Source: Caulobacter segnis
GTDB taxonomy: Bacteria; Pseudomonadota; Alphaproteobacteria; Caulobacterales; Caulobacteraceae
DNA: 64,000 bases
Assembly (NCBI RefSeq): GCF_019931575.1
Contig: NZ_CP082923.1
Coordinates: forward strand, 1,426,001 to 1,490,000
Reading direction: 5' to 3'
The translations under genes and the position numbers were made by a program. Positions 1-9,088 of this stretch are shown here, piece by piece. The notes beneath the pieces were generated by a model that saw nothing but the letters and a program-made list of their open reading frames with translations, was not told where the DNA came from and made no database searches. How positions within the stretch are numbered: the stretch's first letter is position 1; every line of letters starts with the position of its first letter.

Positions 1-1232
1 CCCAGATCAAGGGTCTGACGGCCAGCCAGATGGCCGGCCTGACCTCCACCAACATCGCCGCCCTGGCGGATACGCAGGTGGGGGCGCTCAGCTCGACCCA
101 GCTGGCGGGCATGACGCCCGCCGGGTTCTCGAACCTGGACGCCACCCAGGTCGCGACGCTGAACGCCACGCAGATCAAGGGTCTGACGGCGGCTCAGCTG
201 AAGGGTCTGACGTCCACGGACATCGGCGAACTGGCCGACACCCAGGTTGGCGCCCTGTCGGCGGCCCAGATCGGCTCGCTGTCGACGACCGGCTTCTCGG
301 CCCTGAGCCAGACCCAGGTCGCGATCCTGTCGGCGACGCAGATCAAGGGCATGTCGACCGATCAGATCAAGGCGCTGACGACGACGGACATCGGTGAGCT
401 GGGCGCGACCCAGATCTCCGCCCTGACCACCGCCCAGCTGAACGCGCTGTCGACGACCAACCTGTCGGCCTTCAGCGCCACGCAGACGGGCGCCCTGACC
501 ACCACCCAGGTCAAGGCCCTGACGAGCGACCAGGTTAAGGGTCTGTCGACCACCGACATCGGCGAACTCGCCGACACCCAGGTGGGCGCGCTGACCAACT
601 CGCAGATCACCGCCCTGGCCACGACCCAGGCGGCGCAGCTGTCGACCACCCAGATCGGCGCTCTCAGCGGCGCCCAGCTGGGCGCGCTCTCGACCACGGC
701 GTTCTCGACCCTGGACAGCACCCAGATCGCGGCGCTGAACTCCACCCAGGTCAAGGGCATCGCCACGACCCAGCTGGCGGCGTTGACCGCCGGGGATGTC
801 GGACAGTTCGTCGACACCCAGATCGCGGCGCTGAGCATCCTGCAGCTGGCGGCCCTATCGGCGACCAACCTCTCGAGCCTGGACGCCACCCAGACCGCCG
901 CGCTCTCGACGACCCAGGTCAAGGGTCTGACGGCGACGCAGCTGAAGGGCCTGTCCGCGACCGACGTGGCCGACTTCGCCGACACCCAGATCGCGTCGCT
1001 GGCGAGCACCCAGCTCGGCGCGCTCTCGACGACGGTGGTGGCCACGCTGAGCACGACCCAGATCGGCCAACTGCAAGCCTCGCAGCTGTCCGGCCTGACC
1101 TCGACCCAGCTGGACTATCTCTCGACCACCAACATCGAGTCGATGTCCACGACCCAGGCCAACGCCCTGACCGCCAGCCAGGTGCAGAGCCTGAGCGACG
1201 ATCAGATCGCTTCGTACCTGAAGGTGACCTGA
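1..1232 (+). CDS. Octad-repeat Ser/Thr/Gln-rich protein, C-terminal part
   Basis: The reading frame is already open at the first bases and the repeat runs through them, so the true start lies outside the window. The visible part of about 410 residues is almost entirely octads of the form [ST]-x-x-Q-[IVL]-x-x-L, as in STTQIGAL. It ends with a short non-repeat tail, ASYLKVT, and a TGA stop. I see no cysteines, membrane segment or catalytic motif in this part. Hydrophobic residues at octad positions 5 and 8 with Ser/Thr at position 1 suggest a regular solenoid or fibre. A large extracellular or surface protein is an inference, since its N-terminus and any secretion signal are missing. The next genes are a GT41-type glycosyltransferase and an FkbM/glycosyltransferase fusion, so the regularly spaced Ser/Thr residues could be glycosylated. 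The coding call is certain; the function is unknown. Confidence 0.85.
   Translation, partial: QIKGLTASQMAGLTSTNIAALADTQVGALSSTQLAGMTPAGFSNLDATQVATLNATQIKGLTAAQLKGLTSTDIGELADTQVGALSAAQIGSLSTTGFSALSQTQVAILSATQIKGMSTDQIKALTTTDIGELGATQISALTTAQLNALSTTNLSAFSATQTGALTTTQVKALTSDQVKGLSTTDIGELADTQVGALTNSQITALATTQAAQLSTTQIGALSGAQLGALSTTAFSTLDSTQIAALNSTQVKGIATTQLAALTAGDVGQFVDTQIAALSILQLAALSATNLSSLDATQTAALSTTQVKGLTATQLKGLSATDVADFADTQIASLASTQLGALSTTVVATLSTTQIGQLQASQLSGLTSTQLDYLSTTNIESMSTTQANALTASQVQSLSDDQIASYLKVT
42..1193 (+). repeat. Hierarchical 24-bp / 168-bp coding repeat
   Basis: The coding sequence is a tandem array of 24-bp (8-residue) units arranged in a second-order repeat of seven octads (168 bp, 56 residues). 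Block starts are at 42, 210, 378, 546, 786, 954 and 1122. Each block opens with an octad like STTDIGEL, usually followed by ADTQVGAL, and closes with octads like ATQIKGL and AAQLKGL. The block at 546 has ten octads, three extra. The last block, at 1122, has three octads followed by the tail. This was read directly from the translation. Confidence 0.9.
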
Positions 1233-1420
1233 TCCGGGGCGCGCTCCGGGATCTAGACGCCAGACTCGCCGCTCGCGCTTACCGCGCGGGCGGCGGACCG
1301 CTTCTCGGCCATTGGTCGAGGACCCAGCCTCATGCCATCATCGCGCTGCGCTGACTCGCGCCGCTTCCGCGCGCGCCTGTCCGTTGCTTCGCCGAACGCT
1401 CCATCGGTTTCAGGAAGACA

Positions 1421-3439
1421 ATGGCCGACGTCGATACGCTGGATCTGCTCAGCAAACTGACCGCCGAAGGGGCTCCGCTCGGCGACGTGATCACCCTTGC
1501 TGCGAGCCTGAGCGGGGGAGGGCAGGTCGCCCTGGCGGACCAAGCCTACAAGGTGTGGATCCGCTTCAACGCCGAACATCCCCAGCTGTGCGTGGCCTTG
1601 TTCAATCGCTCGATCCTGCAGGCGGTCCTGGGCGATAACGCCGGCGCGGCCGCCTCGCTGGAGCAGGCGATCACGCTGAACGGCGATTTCATGCCGGCCT
1701 ACGTCAATCTGGGCGGCCTGCAGGAGCGGGCGGGGCTGCATGAGCCGGCCGTCGCCACCTGGGAAGCCGGCGCCAACCGCGCCGTGGTCATCAATGGCGT
1801 GGGCGTCGGCTATGCCTTCACCTGCCTCAAGCAGATCGCGCGTCTGCTGGGCGACATGCACCAGCCGGCGCGCGCCGAACTGGCGCTGCAACGTGCCGCC
1901 GACATCGATCCCAACGCGATGGACGTGATCGGCCAGCTGGTCGCCAATCGCCTGACGCAATGCAAGTGGCCCGCCGTCCAGCCTACCGAGCGCGTGCCGC
2001 GCGAGAAGATGCTGGAGGGCGTCAATCCGCTGTCCATCGCCGCCTATACCGACGATCCGCTGCTGCAGCTGGCCGCCGCCAACCGGTTCATCGAGCGCGA
2101 AGCCAAGACCACGCCCGAACAGGTCCGCGCCGACCGCCGCGATGCGCCGATCGACTTGACGGGCCGCCGGCCGCGCATCGGCTACATCTCGTCGGATCTG
2201 CGCGACCACGCCGTCGGCTACCTGATGGCCGAGCTGTTCGAGGTGCACGACAAGTCCAAGGTCGAGGTCTTCGCCTACTACTGCGGGCCGGAGTCCAGCG
2301 ACGGCCTGAACACCCGCATCCGCGCGGGGGTCGAGCACTTCACCGACATTCGTCCGATGACGGACGACGAGGCCGTCCAGCGCATCGTCGACGACGGCAT
2401 CGACATCCTGGTCGACGTCAACGGCCACACCCGCGACGCCCGTACAGCCGTCTTCGCCCGCCGCCCGGCCCCGATCCTGGTCAATTGGCTGGGCTATCCG
2501 GGCTCGATGGGCAGCGACTACCACCACTACATCATCGGCGATCCGTGGGTCATTCCGCCGGAGATGGAGCTCTACTACTCCGAGGCCGTCCGCCGGATTC
2601 CTTGCTACCAGCCCAATGACAGCCGGCGGAAGGTCGAGGAGACCAATCCGACGCGGACCGAGGTCGGCCTGCCCGAGGACGCCTTCGTGTTCTGCTGCTT
2701 CAACGGCCCGCAGAAGATCACGCCGCACGTGTTCGACCGCTGGATGGAGATCCTGAAGCGCACTCCAGGCAGCGTGCTGTGGCTGCTGGACAGCGTTCCG
2801 GAGACCAACGCCCGCCTGCGCGAGGCCGCCGAGGCGCGCGGCGTCGATCGCACGCGCCTGGTCTTCGCCCAGAAGCTCCAGAACTCCCACCACCTGGCGC
2901 GCTATCGCCTGGCGGACCTGTTCCTGGACACGACCCCCTACGGCGCCCACACCACCGCGTCGGACGCGCTGTGGATGGCCGTGCCGGTCCTGACCTGGTC
3001 GGGCCGCTGCTTCGCCTCGCGTGTCTGCGGCAGCCTGGTGCGCAGCGCCGGGTTGCCCGAGCTGGTGGTCGACAGCGCCGAAGCCTATGTCGAGAAGGCC
3101 GTCGAGATCGGCGTCGACCGCGAGAAGGCCAAGGCCCTGCGCGCGACGCTGGAGGCCAATCGCGACACCTGCGTGCTGTTCGACATGGACCTGCTGGCCG
3201 GCAAGCTGGAAGAGCTCTACGGCGAGATGATCGCCGAACATCAGGCGGGCCACCGGCCGCGCCCGAACCTGGCCAATCTTTCGGCCTACATGGAGATCGG
3301 CCTGTCGCTGGATCGTGACGAGCGCGAGATGCAGGCCGAACCCGACCTGCATGAGCTCTATCGCCAGCAACTGGCCCGGCGAGACACCGTCAAGGCCATC
3401 CCCGCCGACGGCCGGCTCTGGGAGGGTGGAGCTTCGTGA
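1421..3439 (+). CDS. TPR-containing O-GlcNAc transferase (SPINDLY/GT41)-like glycosyltransferase
   Basis: This 672-residue protein is predicted to transfer a sugar from a nucleotide sugar to Ser/Thr of a protein in the cytoplasm. Residues ~1-190 look like degenerate TPR helices. Residues ~240-640 match the GT41 catalytic region. The segment GYISSDLRDHAVGYLMAE carries His263 at the place of the family's conserved active-site histidine. IDILVDVNGHTRDAR and the NWLGYPGSMGSDYHHYIIGD region follow, and FNGPQKITPHVFDRW carries Lys432, matching the lysine that contacts the nucleotide phosphates in human OGT. The start is supported by AGGA a few bases upstream. The stop overlaps the GTG of the next gene by four bases, so the two are probably translationally coupled. 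Caulobacter uses a protein of this family (FlmG) to glycosylate flagellin, but the context here points to another acceptor, perhaps the upstream repeat protein. Confidence 0.88.
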   Translation: MADVDTLDLLSKLTAEGAPLGDVITLAASLSGGGQVALADQAYKVWIRFNAEHPQLCVALFNRSILQAVLGDNAGAAASLEQAITLNGDFMPAYVNLGGLQERAGLHEPAVATWEAGANRAVVINGVGVGYAFTCLKQIARLLGDMHQPARAELALQRAADIDPNAMDVIGQLVANRLTQCKWPAVQPTERVPREKMLEGVNPLSIAAYTDDPLLQLAAANRFIEREAKTTPEQVRADRRDAPIDLTGRRPRIGYISSDLRDHAVGYLMAELFEVHDKSKVEVFAYYCGPESSDGLNTRIRAGVEHFTDIRPMTDDEAVQRIVDDGIDILVDVNGHTRDARTAVFARRPAPILVNWLGYPGSMGSDYHHYIIGDPWVIPPEMELYYSEAVRRIPCYQPNDSRRKVEETNPTRTEVGLPEDAFVFCCFNGPQKITPHVFDRWMEILKRTPGSVLWLLDSVPETNARLREAAEARGVDRTRLVFAQKLQNSHHLARYRLADLFLDTTPYGAHTTASDALWMAVPVLTWSGRCFASRVCGSLVRSAGLPELVVDSAEAYVEKAVEIGVDREKAKALRATLEANRDTCVLFDMDLLAGKLEELYGEMIAEHQAGHRPRPNLANLSAYMEIGLSLDRDEREMQAEPDLHELYRQQLARRDTVKAIPADGRLWEGGAS

Positions 3440-5853
3440 ACCGCCACCAGCTGGAGCCCCTGAAGCTGGACGGCTACGCGCCGCGCACGGTCCTCGACAT
3501 CGGCGCGAACGTCGGCGACTTCACCAGGGGCTTCCTGAAGGCGTTCCCCGACTGTGTCCCGACGCTGATCGAGCCCAATCCATTCTGTGAGGACGCGCTG
3601 AGCCAGCTGCCGTTCGAGCGGCACATGGTGGCGGCCTCGGACGAGGCGGGCGAGGCTGAGCTGTTTCTCAGCGAGGGCTGGCTGCAGTCGACCGGCGCCT
3701 CGCTCTACCGCGAGAATTCGCAGTATTTCACCGACGAGCAGCTGCTCCGACGGACGGTGTCCAAGGTCCGCCTCGACGATCTGTTCGCCGGCCGCCGCTT
3801 CGACTTCGTGAAGATCGACACCCAGGGCTCGGAACTGGACGTGCTGCGCGGCGGCGAGACCGTGCTGCGCCAGGCGGACTACATCCTGATCGAGATCTCG
3901 GTCGTCGATTTCAACGAAGGGGCGCCGCGGGCCGAAGAGGTGCTCAAGCAGCTGGGCGCCATGGGCTTCGCGCCGGCCGCCGTCACCGACGTCCATCGCT
4001 TCGATGATCTGCGCGACGGCGCGGTCCTGCAGATGGACCTTCTGTTCAAGCGCCGCGCCGCGCGGCCCTCGCAGTTCGGCCGCCTGACCGCCCTGAACGA
4101 TCTGACGGGCATCGTCGGCCACCTGCGCTGGCGCAAGACCCAGAACCCGGCGTGCCGGATATTGCTGATCGGGGGCGGTCCGTCGGGCTGGCCCGAGGAC
4201 CTGTGCGACGGCGTCCTGGGCGGCGCGACGGGGCCGTTCGCCGGCGATCTCTCCGATCCGGACACCTACCGCGCCATCCTGACCCACGTGGCGCGCGAGG
4301 GGCGCTTCGACTACGTGGTCGCGCCGCACGTGTTGCAGACTCTGACGCGGCCCTCGACCCTGCTGGAGCGCCTGCCGCTGGTCGCCGAGGCTGGCTGGAT
4401 CACCACGCCCTCGCGCTATCTCGAGGTCCTGAAGATCGAGGGCGCGCACCGGGGTTTCGCCCATCACCGCTGGGGCGTCGATCACGTCGGCGACGTGCTG
4501 TCGCTGGCGTTCAAGTCGCCGATGATCGAGCATCTGACCTTCCCGCAGGAGGCCGCCTGGGAGCAGGGCGAGCAGCGCTTCGAGCTGCAGGTCGGCTGGC
4601 GGGGCGGTCTGCGCTTCGAAGTCCTGGGCGAGGGCGCCTTGCCGGGGCGCGCCGAGACCCTGGCCATGACGAGCCGCTTCTTCGAGGGCGTCGTGCCGGA
4701 CGCGCCGCGCGACGCCGCGCCGGAAGCGCCCAAGCCGGACATCGCCGCCGAGCTGGCCAAGGCCATCACCACTGCCCGCGATCCACGCTCGGGCCTGCAT
4801 GCGCTGGGGCGCATGAAGTACTACCACGACGCCGTCAGCCTGATCCTGTGCGAACCCGTGACGCCCGAGCGGCTGGCGCTGTTCGACACCCTGACGGCCG
4901 AGGCCCTGGGTATGGACATGGAGTCCCCGGGCGAGGAATGGGACGCCTGGATCAATCACTATCGCGTGGTGCTGGAAGCGCTGCATGGGTCCAACGTGGC
5001 CGCTCCGACGCCGCCCGCGCCGGATGACGGTCCGCAGACCTTCCTGACCGGCGACGGCCAGACCCTCGACGCCGAGGGGCTGAAGGCCCACGCCGACGCC
5101 CTGGGCGCCCAGGTCGTGTTCTTCGCCGCCGCCGATGAGCGCTACGTCGAGCTCTACGCGCGCTGGCTGGCCCTGTCGGTGATCAAGCACAGCGATGTGC
5201 CGTTCCTGGTGGTGATCCACGTGATCGGCGGCGCCGACCGCCTGGCCGAGGCCGCCGCGACCGTCGCGATCGACGATCCGCGCGTGATCTTCACCGGCGA
5301 CCACTTCGACGCCTCGACGGTGACGACCCTGTGCTACGAGGCCCCGCCCAAGGGTCTTATCGAAATCCCGGTCGCCCACTACCAGTCGGTGCGCTTCCAG
5401 CGCTTGGACGGCCTGCTGGATACGCTGCAACGGCCGGTCTTCGTGTCGGACATCGACCTGCTGCTGCAACGCGGCGTCTCCGACCTGCTGGAGCGGTGGG
5501 CCGACGCCGATCTCGTGATCAACGAGAATGACCGCAACATCCAGGCCGGCTCGCGCATCACCGCCAACCTGCTGCTGGCCCGCCCGACGGCGGCCACCTC
5601 GGTGATGCTGCGCTGGCTACGGGCCTATCTGGACGAGCGATTGTCGCGCGAGACGGTGACCCGCTGGATCGACCAGGTAGCCCTTAACCTGGCTCGCCAC
5701 CACCTGGCGCTGCACGCGCCCGGCGCGATGGTCGGGACCTTCGACACCTTCAGCGACATCAACAACGTGATGTTCAGCGAGTACGTCCCGGGCCACCCGT
5801 TCCGCTTCCTGTCGCTGTACCACGGGTTCGATACGTCGACGCTGGAGGAGTAG
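3436..5853 (+). CDS. FkbM methyltransferase fused to a putative glycosyltransferase
   Basis: This 805-residue protein starts with GTG inside a GTGA overlap with the glycosyltransferase gene, behind a purine-rich GGAGGGTGGAG. Residues ~17-210 are an FkbM-type SAM-dependent methyltransferase, with VLDIGANVGDF at 19-29 and KIDTQGSE from 126. Residues ~235-400 (ILLIGGGPSGW, then FDYVVAPHVLQ) look like a second, degenerate Rossmann or methyltransferase-like region. Residues ~550-805 resemble a GT-A nucleotide-sugar transferase, with an acidic DxD-type motif at Asp672/Asp674 (VFVSDIDLLL) and a following INENDRN segment. FkbM enzymes commonly O-methylate sugars, so a plausible job is extending or capping a glycan begun by the upstream enzyme. 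The domain split is read by eye; the first domain is secure, the middle one is weak and the last is moderate. Confidence 0.8.
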   Translation: MNRHQLEPLKLDGYAPRTVLDIGANVGDFTRGFLKAFPDCVPTLIEPNPFCEDALSQLPFERHMVAASDEAGEAELFLSEGWLQSTGASLYRENSQYFTDEQLLRRTVSKVRLDDLFAGRRFDFVKIDTQGSELDVLRGGETVLRQADYILIEISVVDFNEGAPRAEEVLKQLGAMGFAPAAVTDVHRFDDLRDGAVLQMDLLFKRRAARPSQFGRLTALNDLTGIVGHLRWRKTQNPACRILLIGGGPSGWPEDLCDGVLGGATGPFAGDLSDPDTYRAILTHVAREGRFDYVVAPHVLQTLTRPSTLLERLPLVAEAGWITTPSRYLEVLKIEGAHRGFAHHRWGVDHVGDVLSLAFKSPMIEHLTFPQEAAWEQGEQRFELQVGWRGGLRFEVLGEGALPGRAETLAMTSRFFEGVVPDAPRDAAPEAPKPDIAAELAKAITTARDPRSGLHALGRMKYYHDAVSLILCEPVTPERLALFDTLTAEALGMDMESPGEEWDAWINHYRVVLEALHGSNVAAPTPPAPDDGPQTFLTGDGQTLDAEGLKAHADALGAQVVFFAAADERYVELYARWLALSVIKHSDVPFLVVIHVIGGADRLAEAAATVAIDDPRVIFTGDHFDASTVTTLCYEAPPKGLIEIPVAHYQSVRFQRLDGLLDTLQRPVFVSDIDLLLQRGVSDLLERWADADLVINENDRNIQAGSRITANLLLARPTAATSVMLRWLRAYLDERLSRETVTRWIDQVALNLARHHLALHAPGAMVGTFDTFSDINNVMFSEYVPGHPFRFLSLYHGFDTSTLEE

Positions 5854-5860
5854 GGGGCGG

Positions 5861-6661
5861 CTAGAAGGCGGCCTTCGCCTTCATCAGCACGTCGCCGCCG
5901 CTCTGCGCCCACAGTTCCGCGCCGCCGTCGACCAGGCGGCCCTTGGACATGATCGTCTCGCCGGCGAAGGCGGGCTTCAGCGCGCGGAACGAAAAGCGCG
6001 TGAGCGGCCGGGCGGGCATGGCCTCCAGCATCAGCAGGGCGATCAACGGCCCGTGGACGACGAGGCCGGGATAGCCCTCGACCTCCGTCGCATAGGCTTG
6101 GTCGTAGTGGATGCGGTGACTGTTCGAGGTCGCGGTGGAGAAGGCGAACAGCAGGACCGGATCGGTCAGTGTTTCTCGGCTCCAGTCGCCCGGCGGTGCG
6201 GGGGCTTCGTCCGGTGCGCGCGGCGCGGGCGGGGCGGCGGTGTAGACGATCGTCTGGCGCTCGCTGACGCGCGGTTCGCCGTCCTGGCTGAAGACGCGGT
6301 CGAGCGTGACGAAGGTCAGGGGCCCGCTGGCGCCGGCCTTCTCCTCGATGGCGGCGATCGTCTCGATCAGCTCGGTCTCGAGGCCCGTGCGCAAGGGACC
6401 GAAGAAGGTCATGTCCGCAGCGGCGAACATCCGTCGGGGCGCCGCGATCGGCGGCAGGAAGAGGCCTCGCTTGGGGTGACCGTCAGGACCGAGGTCCGCC
6501 CGCGAGACCGCATCGGCCAGGCACGCCCAATGCCAGGCGGGGGGGACTTCGGCGGGCGGCCCGGGCCGGTCCAGAACCGCCGCCAGCCGCGCCAGATCCG
6601 ACGCCGCCAGGACCGACACGCGCCGCCGTCGCCGGCCCGTCCAGTCCTTGGCCCAGTCCAT
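5861..6661 (-). CDS. MaoC/HTD2-type double-hotdog acyl-CoA hydratase
   Basis: This 266-residue protein is predicted to hydrate enoyl-CoA esters. The N-terminal half has the divergent hotdog of mesaconyl-CoA hydratase-like proteins (KRGLFLPPIAAPRRMFA). The C-terminal half carries the MaoC hydratase signature, HRIHYDQAYA followed by GYPGLVVHGPL. The ATG at 6661 shares one base with the stop of the upstream acyl-CoA dehydrogenase (TGATG). The frame is open further upstream but overlaps that gene with an arginine-rich shadow translation, so I chose the coupled ATG. It is the last gene of a thiolase / dehydrogenase / hydratase operon, which together supplies several beta-oxidation-like activities. 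The exact acyl-CoA substrate cannot be read from the sequence. Confidence 0.82.
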   Translation of the reverse strand: MDWAKDWTGRRRRRVSVLAASDLARLAAVLDRPGPPAEVPPAWHWACLADAVSRADLGPDGHPKRGLFLPPIAAPRRMFAAADMTFFGPLRTGLETELIETIAAIEEKAGASGPLTFVTLDRVFSQDGEPRVSERQTIVYTAAPPAPRAPDEAPAPPGDWSRETLTDPVLLFAFSTATSNSHRIHYDQAYATEVEGYPGLVVHGPLIALLMLEAMPARPLTRFSFRALKPAFAGETIMSKGRLVDGGAELWAQSGGDVLMKAKAAF

Positions 6662-7824
6662 CAGTACGACCGGGGCAGGCCGAGCACATGCTCGGCGACG
6701 TAGGCCAGGATCAGGTTCGTCGAGATCGGGGCCACCTGGTAGAGGCGCGTCTCGCGGAACTTGCGCTCGATGTCGTACTCCTCGGCGAAGCCGAAGCCGC
6801 CATGGGTCTGCAGGCACATGTCGGCCGCCGCCCACGAGGCCTCCGAGGCCAGCATCTTGCCGATATTGGCCTGCTCGCCGCACGGCTGGCCCGCATCGTA
6901 GCGGGCGGCGGCGTCATAGATCGTCAGGCGCGCGGCGTGGGCCTGGGCGTAGGCGCGGGCGATCGGGAACTGCACGCCCTGGTTCTGGCCGATCGGGCGA
7001 CCGAACACGACGCGGCTGTTGGCGTAGTCCCGCGCCTTGCCGATCAGCCAGGCGGCGTCGCCCAGGCACTCGGCCCCGATCAGGATCCGCTCGGCGTTCA
7101 TGCCGTCCAGGATGTAGCGGAAGCCCTTGCCCGCTTCGCCGATCAGGCTGTCGGCGGGGATCACCAGGTTGTCGAAGAACACCTCGGTCGTGGCGTGGTT
7201 CAGCATGGTGGCGATCGGACTGATCGTCAGGCCTCGTCCCTTCGCTTCGCGCATGTCGACCAGGAACACCGACAGGCCGTCGGCCTTGCGGGCGACCTGG
7301 TCCTTGGGCGTGGTGCGGGCCAGCAGGACCATCAGGTCGGAATGCTCGGCCCGGCTGGTCCAGACCTTCTGACCGTTGATGACATAGGTGTCGCCCTCGC
7401 GGCGGGCGAAGGTCGAGATCGATGTGGTGTCGGTGCCGGCCGTGGGCTCCGTCACGCCGAAGGCCTGCAAGCGGATCGAGCCGTCGGCGATCCTGGGCAG
7501 CCAGGTCTCCTTCTGCGCCGTCGAGCCGTGCCGCAGGACCGTGCCCATGGTGTACATCTGAGCGTGCAGGGCCGCGGCGTTGCCGCCGCTGGCGTGGACC
7601 TCCTCCAGGATCGCCGCCGCCGCCGTGAGGCCCAAGCCGCCGCCGCCGTACTCTTCCGGGATCAGGACGCCCAGCAGGCCGGCCTTGGTCATGGCGGCCA
7701 CGAACTCGGTCGGATAGGCCTTCTCGCGATCCAGGGCGCGCCAGTAGGCGGGCGGGAAGTCGCGACACAGGGCCCGCACCGTCTGGCGCAGGGCTTCGAT
7801 CAGCTCGGGATCGGCCGTCGACAC
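6661..7824 (-). CDS. Acyl-CoA dehydrogenase
   Basis: This 387-residue FAD-dependent acyl-CoA dehydrogenase introduces a 2,3 double bond into an acyl-CoA and passes electrons to ETF. The family blocks are in order: an N-terminal helical domain with IPEEYGGGGLG, the middle beta domain with FGVTEPTAGTDTT and VINGQKVWTSRAEHSD, and the C-terminal helical domain with QTHGGFGFAEEYDIERKFRE. The length is normal. The start is GTG at 7824, whose G is also the last base of the upstream thiolase stop (TAGTG). The 3' end overlaps the hydratase ATG by one base. Electrons could pass to the EtfAB encoded at 50403-52090. The chain-length or branched-chain substrate is not known. Confidence 0.92.
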   Translation of the reverse strand: MSTADPELIEALRQTVRALCRDFPPAYWRALDREKAYPTEFVAAMTKAGLLGVLIPEEYGGGGLGLTAAAAILEEVHASGGNAAALHAQMYTMGTVLRHGSTAQKETWLPRIADGSIRLQAFGVTEPTAGTDTTSISTFARREGDTYVINGQKVWTSRAEHSDLMVLLARTTPKDQVARKADGLSVFLVDMREAKGRGLTISPIATMLNHATTEVFFDNLVIPADSLIGEAGKGFRYILDGMNAERILIGAECLGDAAWLIGKARDYANSRVVFGRPIGQNQGVQFPIARAYAQAHAARLTIYDAAARYDAGQPCGEQANIGKMLASEASWAAADMCLQTHGGFGFAEEYDIERKFRETRLYQVAPISTNLILAYVAEHVLGLPRSY

Positions 7825-9023
7825 TAGACGCGCTCGAAGGCCAGAGCCGCGCCCTGGCCGACGCCGATGCAGAGGGTGGCCAGGCCGCGCTTGCCGCCGG
7901 TCGCCTCCAGCTGGCGCAGGGCGGTCAGCACCAGCCGCGCGCCCGAGGCGCCCAGCGGGTGGCCGAGAGCGATGGCGCCGCCGTTGGGATTCACGTGCGC
8001 GCCGTCGTCGGGCAGGCCCAGTTGGCGCAGCACCGCCAGGCCCTGAGCGGCGAAGGCCTCGTTCAGTTCGACAGCATCGAAGTCGCCGATCGAGAGGCCG
8101 GTCTTGGCCAGCAGCTTGCGCACCGCCGGGACCGGGCCGATGCCCATCACGCGCGGCGCGACGCCCGCCGTGGCGTAGCCGGTGATGCGCGCGCGCGGCG
8201 TCAGGCCGTGACGCTTCACAGCCTCTTCGGAGGCGACGATCAGCGCCACCGCGCCGTCGTTGACGCCCGAGGCGTTGCCGGCGGTGACCGTGCCGCCCTC
8301 GCGGACGACGGGCTTCAGCTTGGCCAGGGCTTCAAGAGTGGTCTCGCGCGGATGCTCGTCGCGCTCGACGATCGTCGGGCCGGCCTTGCCGGGAATCTCG
8401 ACCGGGGTGATCTCGCCGGCCAGGAAGCCGTTAGCCTGCGCGGCCGCCGCCCGCTGCTGGCTGCGCAGGGCGAAGGCGTCCTGGTCCTCGCGGCTGACGC
8501 TATGGTCCGTGGCGACGTTCTCGGCCGTCTCGGGCATGGAGTCGACGCCATAGGCCTTGCGCATGGCCGGATTGACGAACCGCCAGCCGATGGTGGTGTC
8601 GAAGATCTCGGCGTTGCGTGAGAAGGCGCTGTCGGCCTTGCCCATCACGAACGGGGCGCGGCTCATGCTCTCGACGCCGCCGGCGATGACCAGGTCGTTG
8701 TGGCCGGAGAGGATGGCGCGAGCGGCGTAGCCGACGGCCTCCAGACCCGAGGCGCAGAGGCGGTTGACGGTGACGCCCGGGACCTCGACCGGCCAGCCGG
8801 CCAGCAGCAGGGCCATGCGGGCGACGTTGCGATTGTCTTCGCCGGCCTGGTTGGCGCAGCCCAGCGCCACCTCGTCGATGGCCGCCAGATCCAGGTCCGG
8901 GTTGCGCGCCGCCAGGGCTCTCAGCGGAATCGCCGCCAAGTCGTCGGCCCGCACCTTCGACAGCGCCCCGCCATACCGTCCGAAGGGCGTGCGGATCCCG
9001 TCACACAGATAAGCGGTCGTCAT
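7824..9023 (-). CDS. Acetyl-CoA acyltransferase, beta-ketoadipyl-CoA thiolase-like
   Basis: This 399-residue thiolase cleaves a 3-oxoacyl-CoA with CoA, or condenses in reverse. It has the nucleophilic Cys90 in [11 protein letters not shown], the [16 protein letters not shown] block with its catalytic histidine, and the second cysteine near the C-terminus ([11 protein letters not shown]). The segments [20 protein letters not shown] and [11 protein letters not shown] are typical of the PcaF/PaaJ 3-oxoadipyl-CoA thiolase subgroup. No other beta-ketoadipate pathway gene lies nearby, so the true substrate may be a different 3-oxoacyl-CoA made by the two downstream enzymes. It is the first gene of the operon. 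The 65-bp gap upstream (9024-9088) must hold its promoter unless transcripts read through from the efflux operon. Confidence 0.92.
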   Translation of the reverse strand: MTTAYLCDGIRTPFGRYGGALSKVRADDLAAIPLRALAARNPDLDLAAIDEVALGCANQAGEDNRNVARMALLLAGWPVEVPGVTVNRLCASGLEAVGYAARAILSGHNDLVIAGGVESMSRAPFVMGKADSAFSRNAEIFDTTIGWRFVNPAMRKAYGVDSMPETAENVATDHSVSREDQDAFALRSQQRAAAAQANGFLAGEITPVEIPGKAGPTIVERDEHPRETTLEALAKLKPVVREGGTVTAGNASGVNDGAVALIVASEEAVKRHGLTPRARITGYATAGVAPRVMGIGPVPAVRKLLAKTGLSIGDFDAVELNEAFAAQGLAVLRQLGLPDDGAHVNPNGGAIALGHPLGASGARLVLTALRQLEATGGKRGLATLCIGVGQGAALAFERV

Positions 9024-9088
9024 GCGAAGGCTCCCATTTAGCGCTCAAACGACTGTTAGAGTCGCTGGGGCGGAGCCTCAACAAGTTT

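Noticed and set aside
1233-1258. Terminator after the repeat protein
   Set aside because: A short GATCC...GGATC stem with a bulge is present, but there is no T-tract and the pairing is imperfect.
3358-5469. Minus-strand open frame opposite the FkbM fusion
   Set aside because: No family features; the plus-strand product has clear methyltransferase motifs and coupling to the upstream gene.
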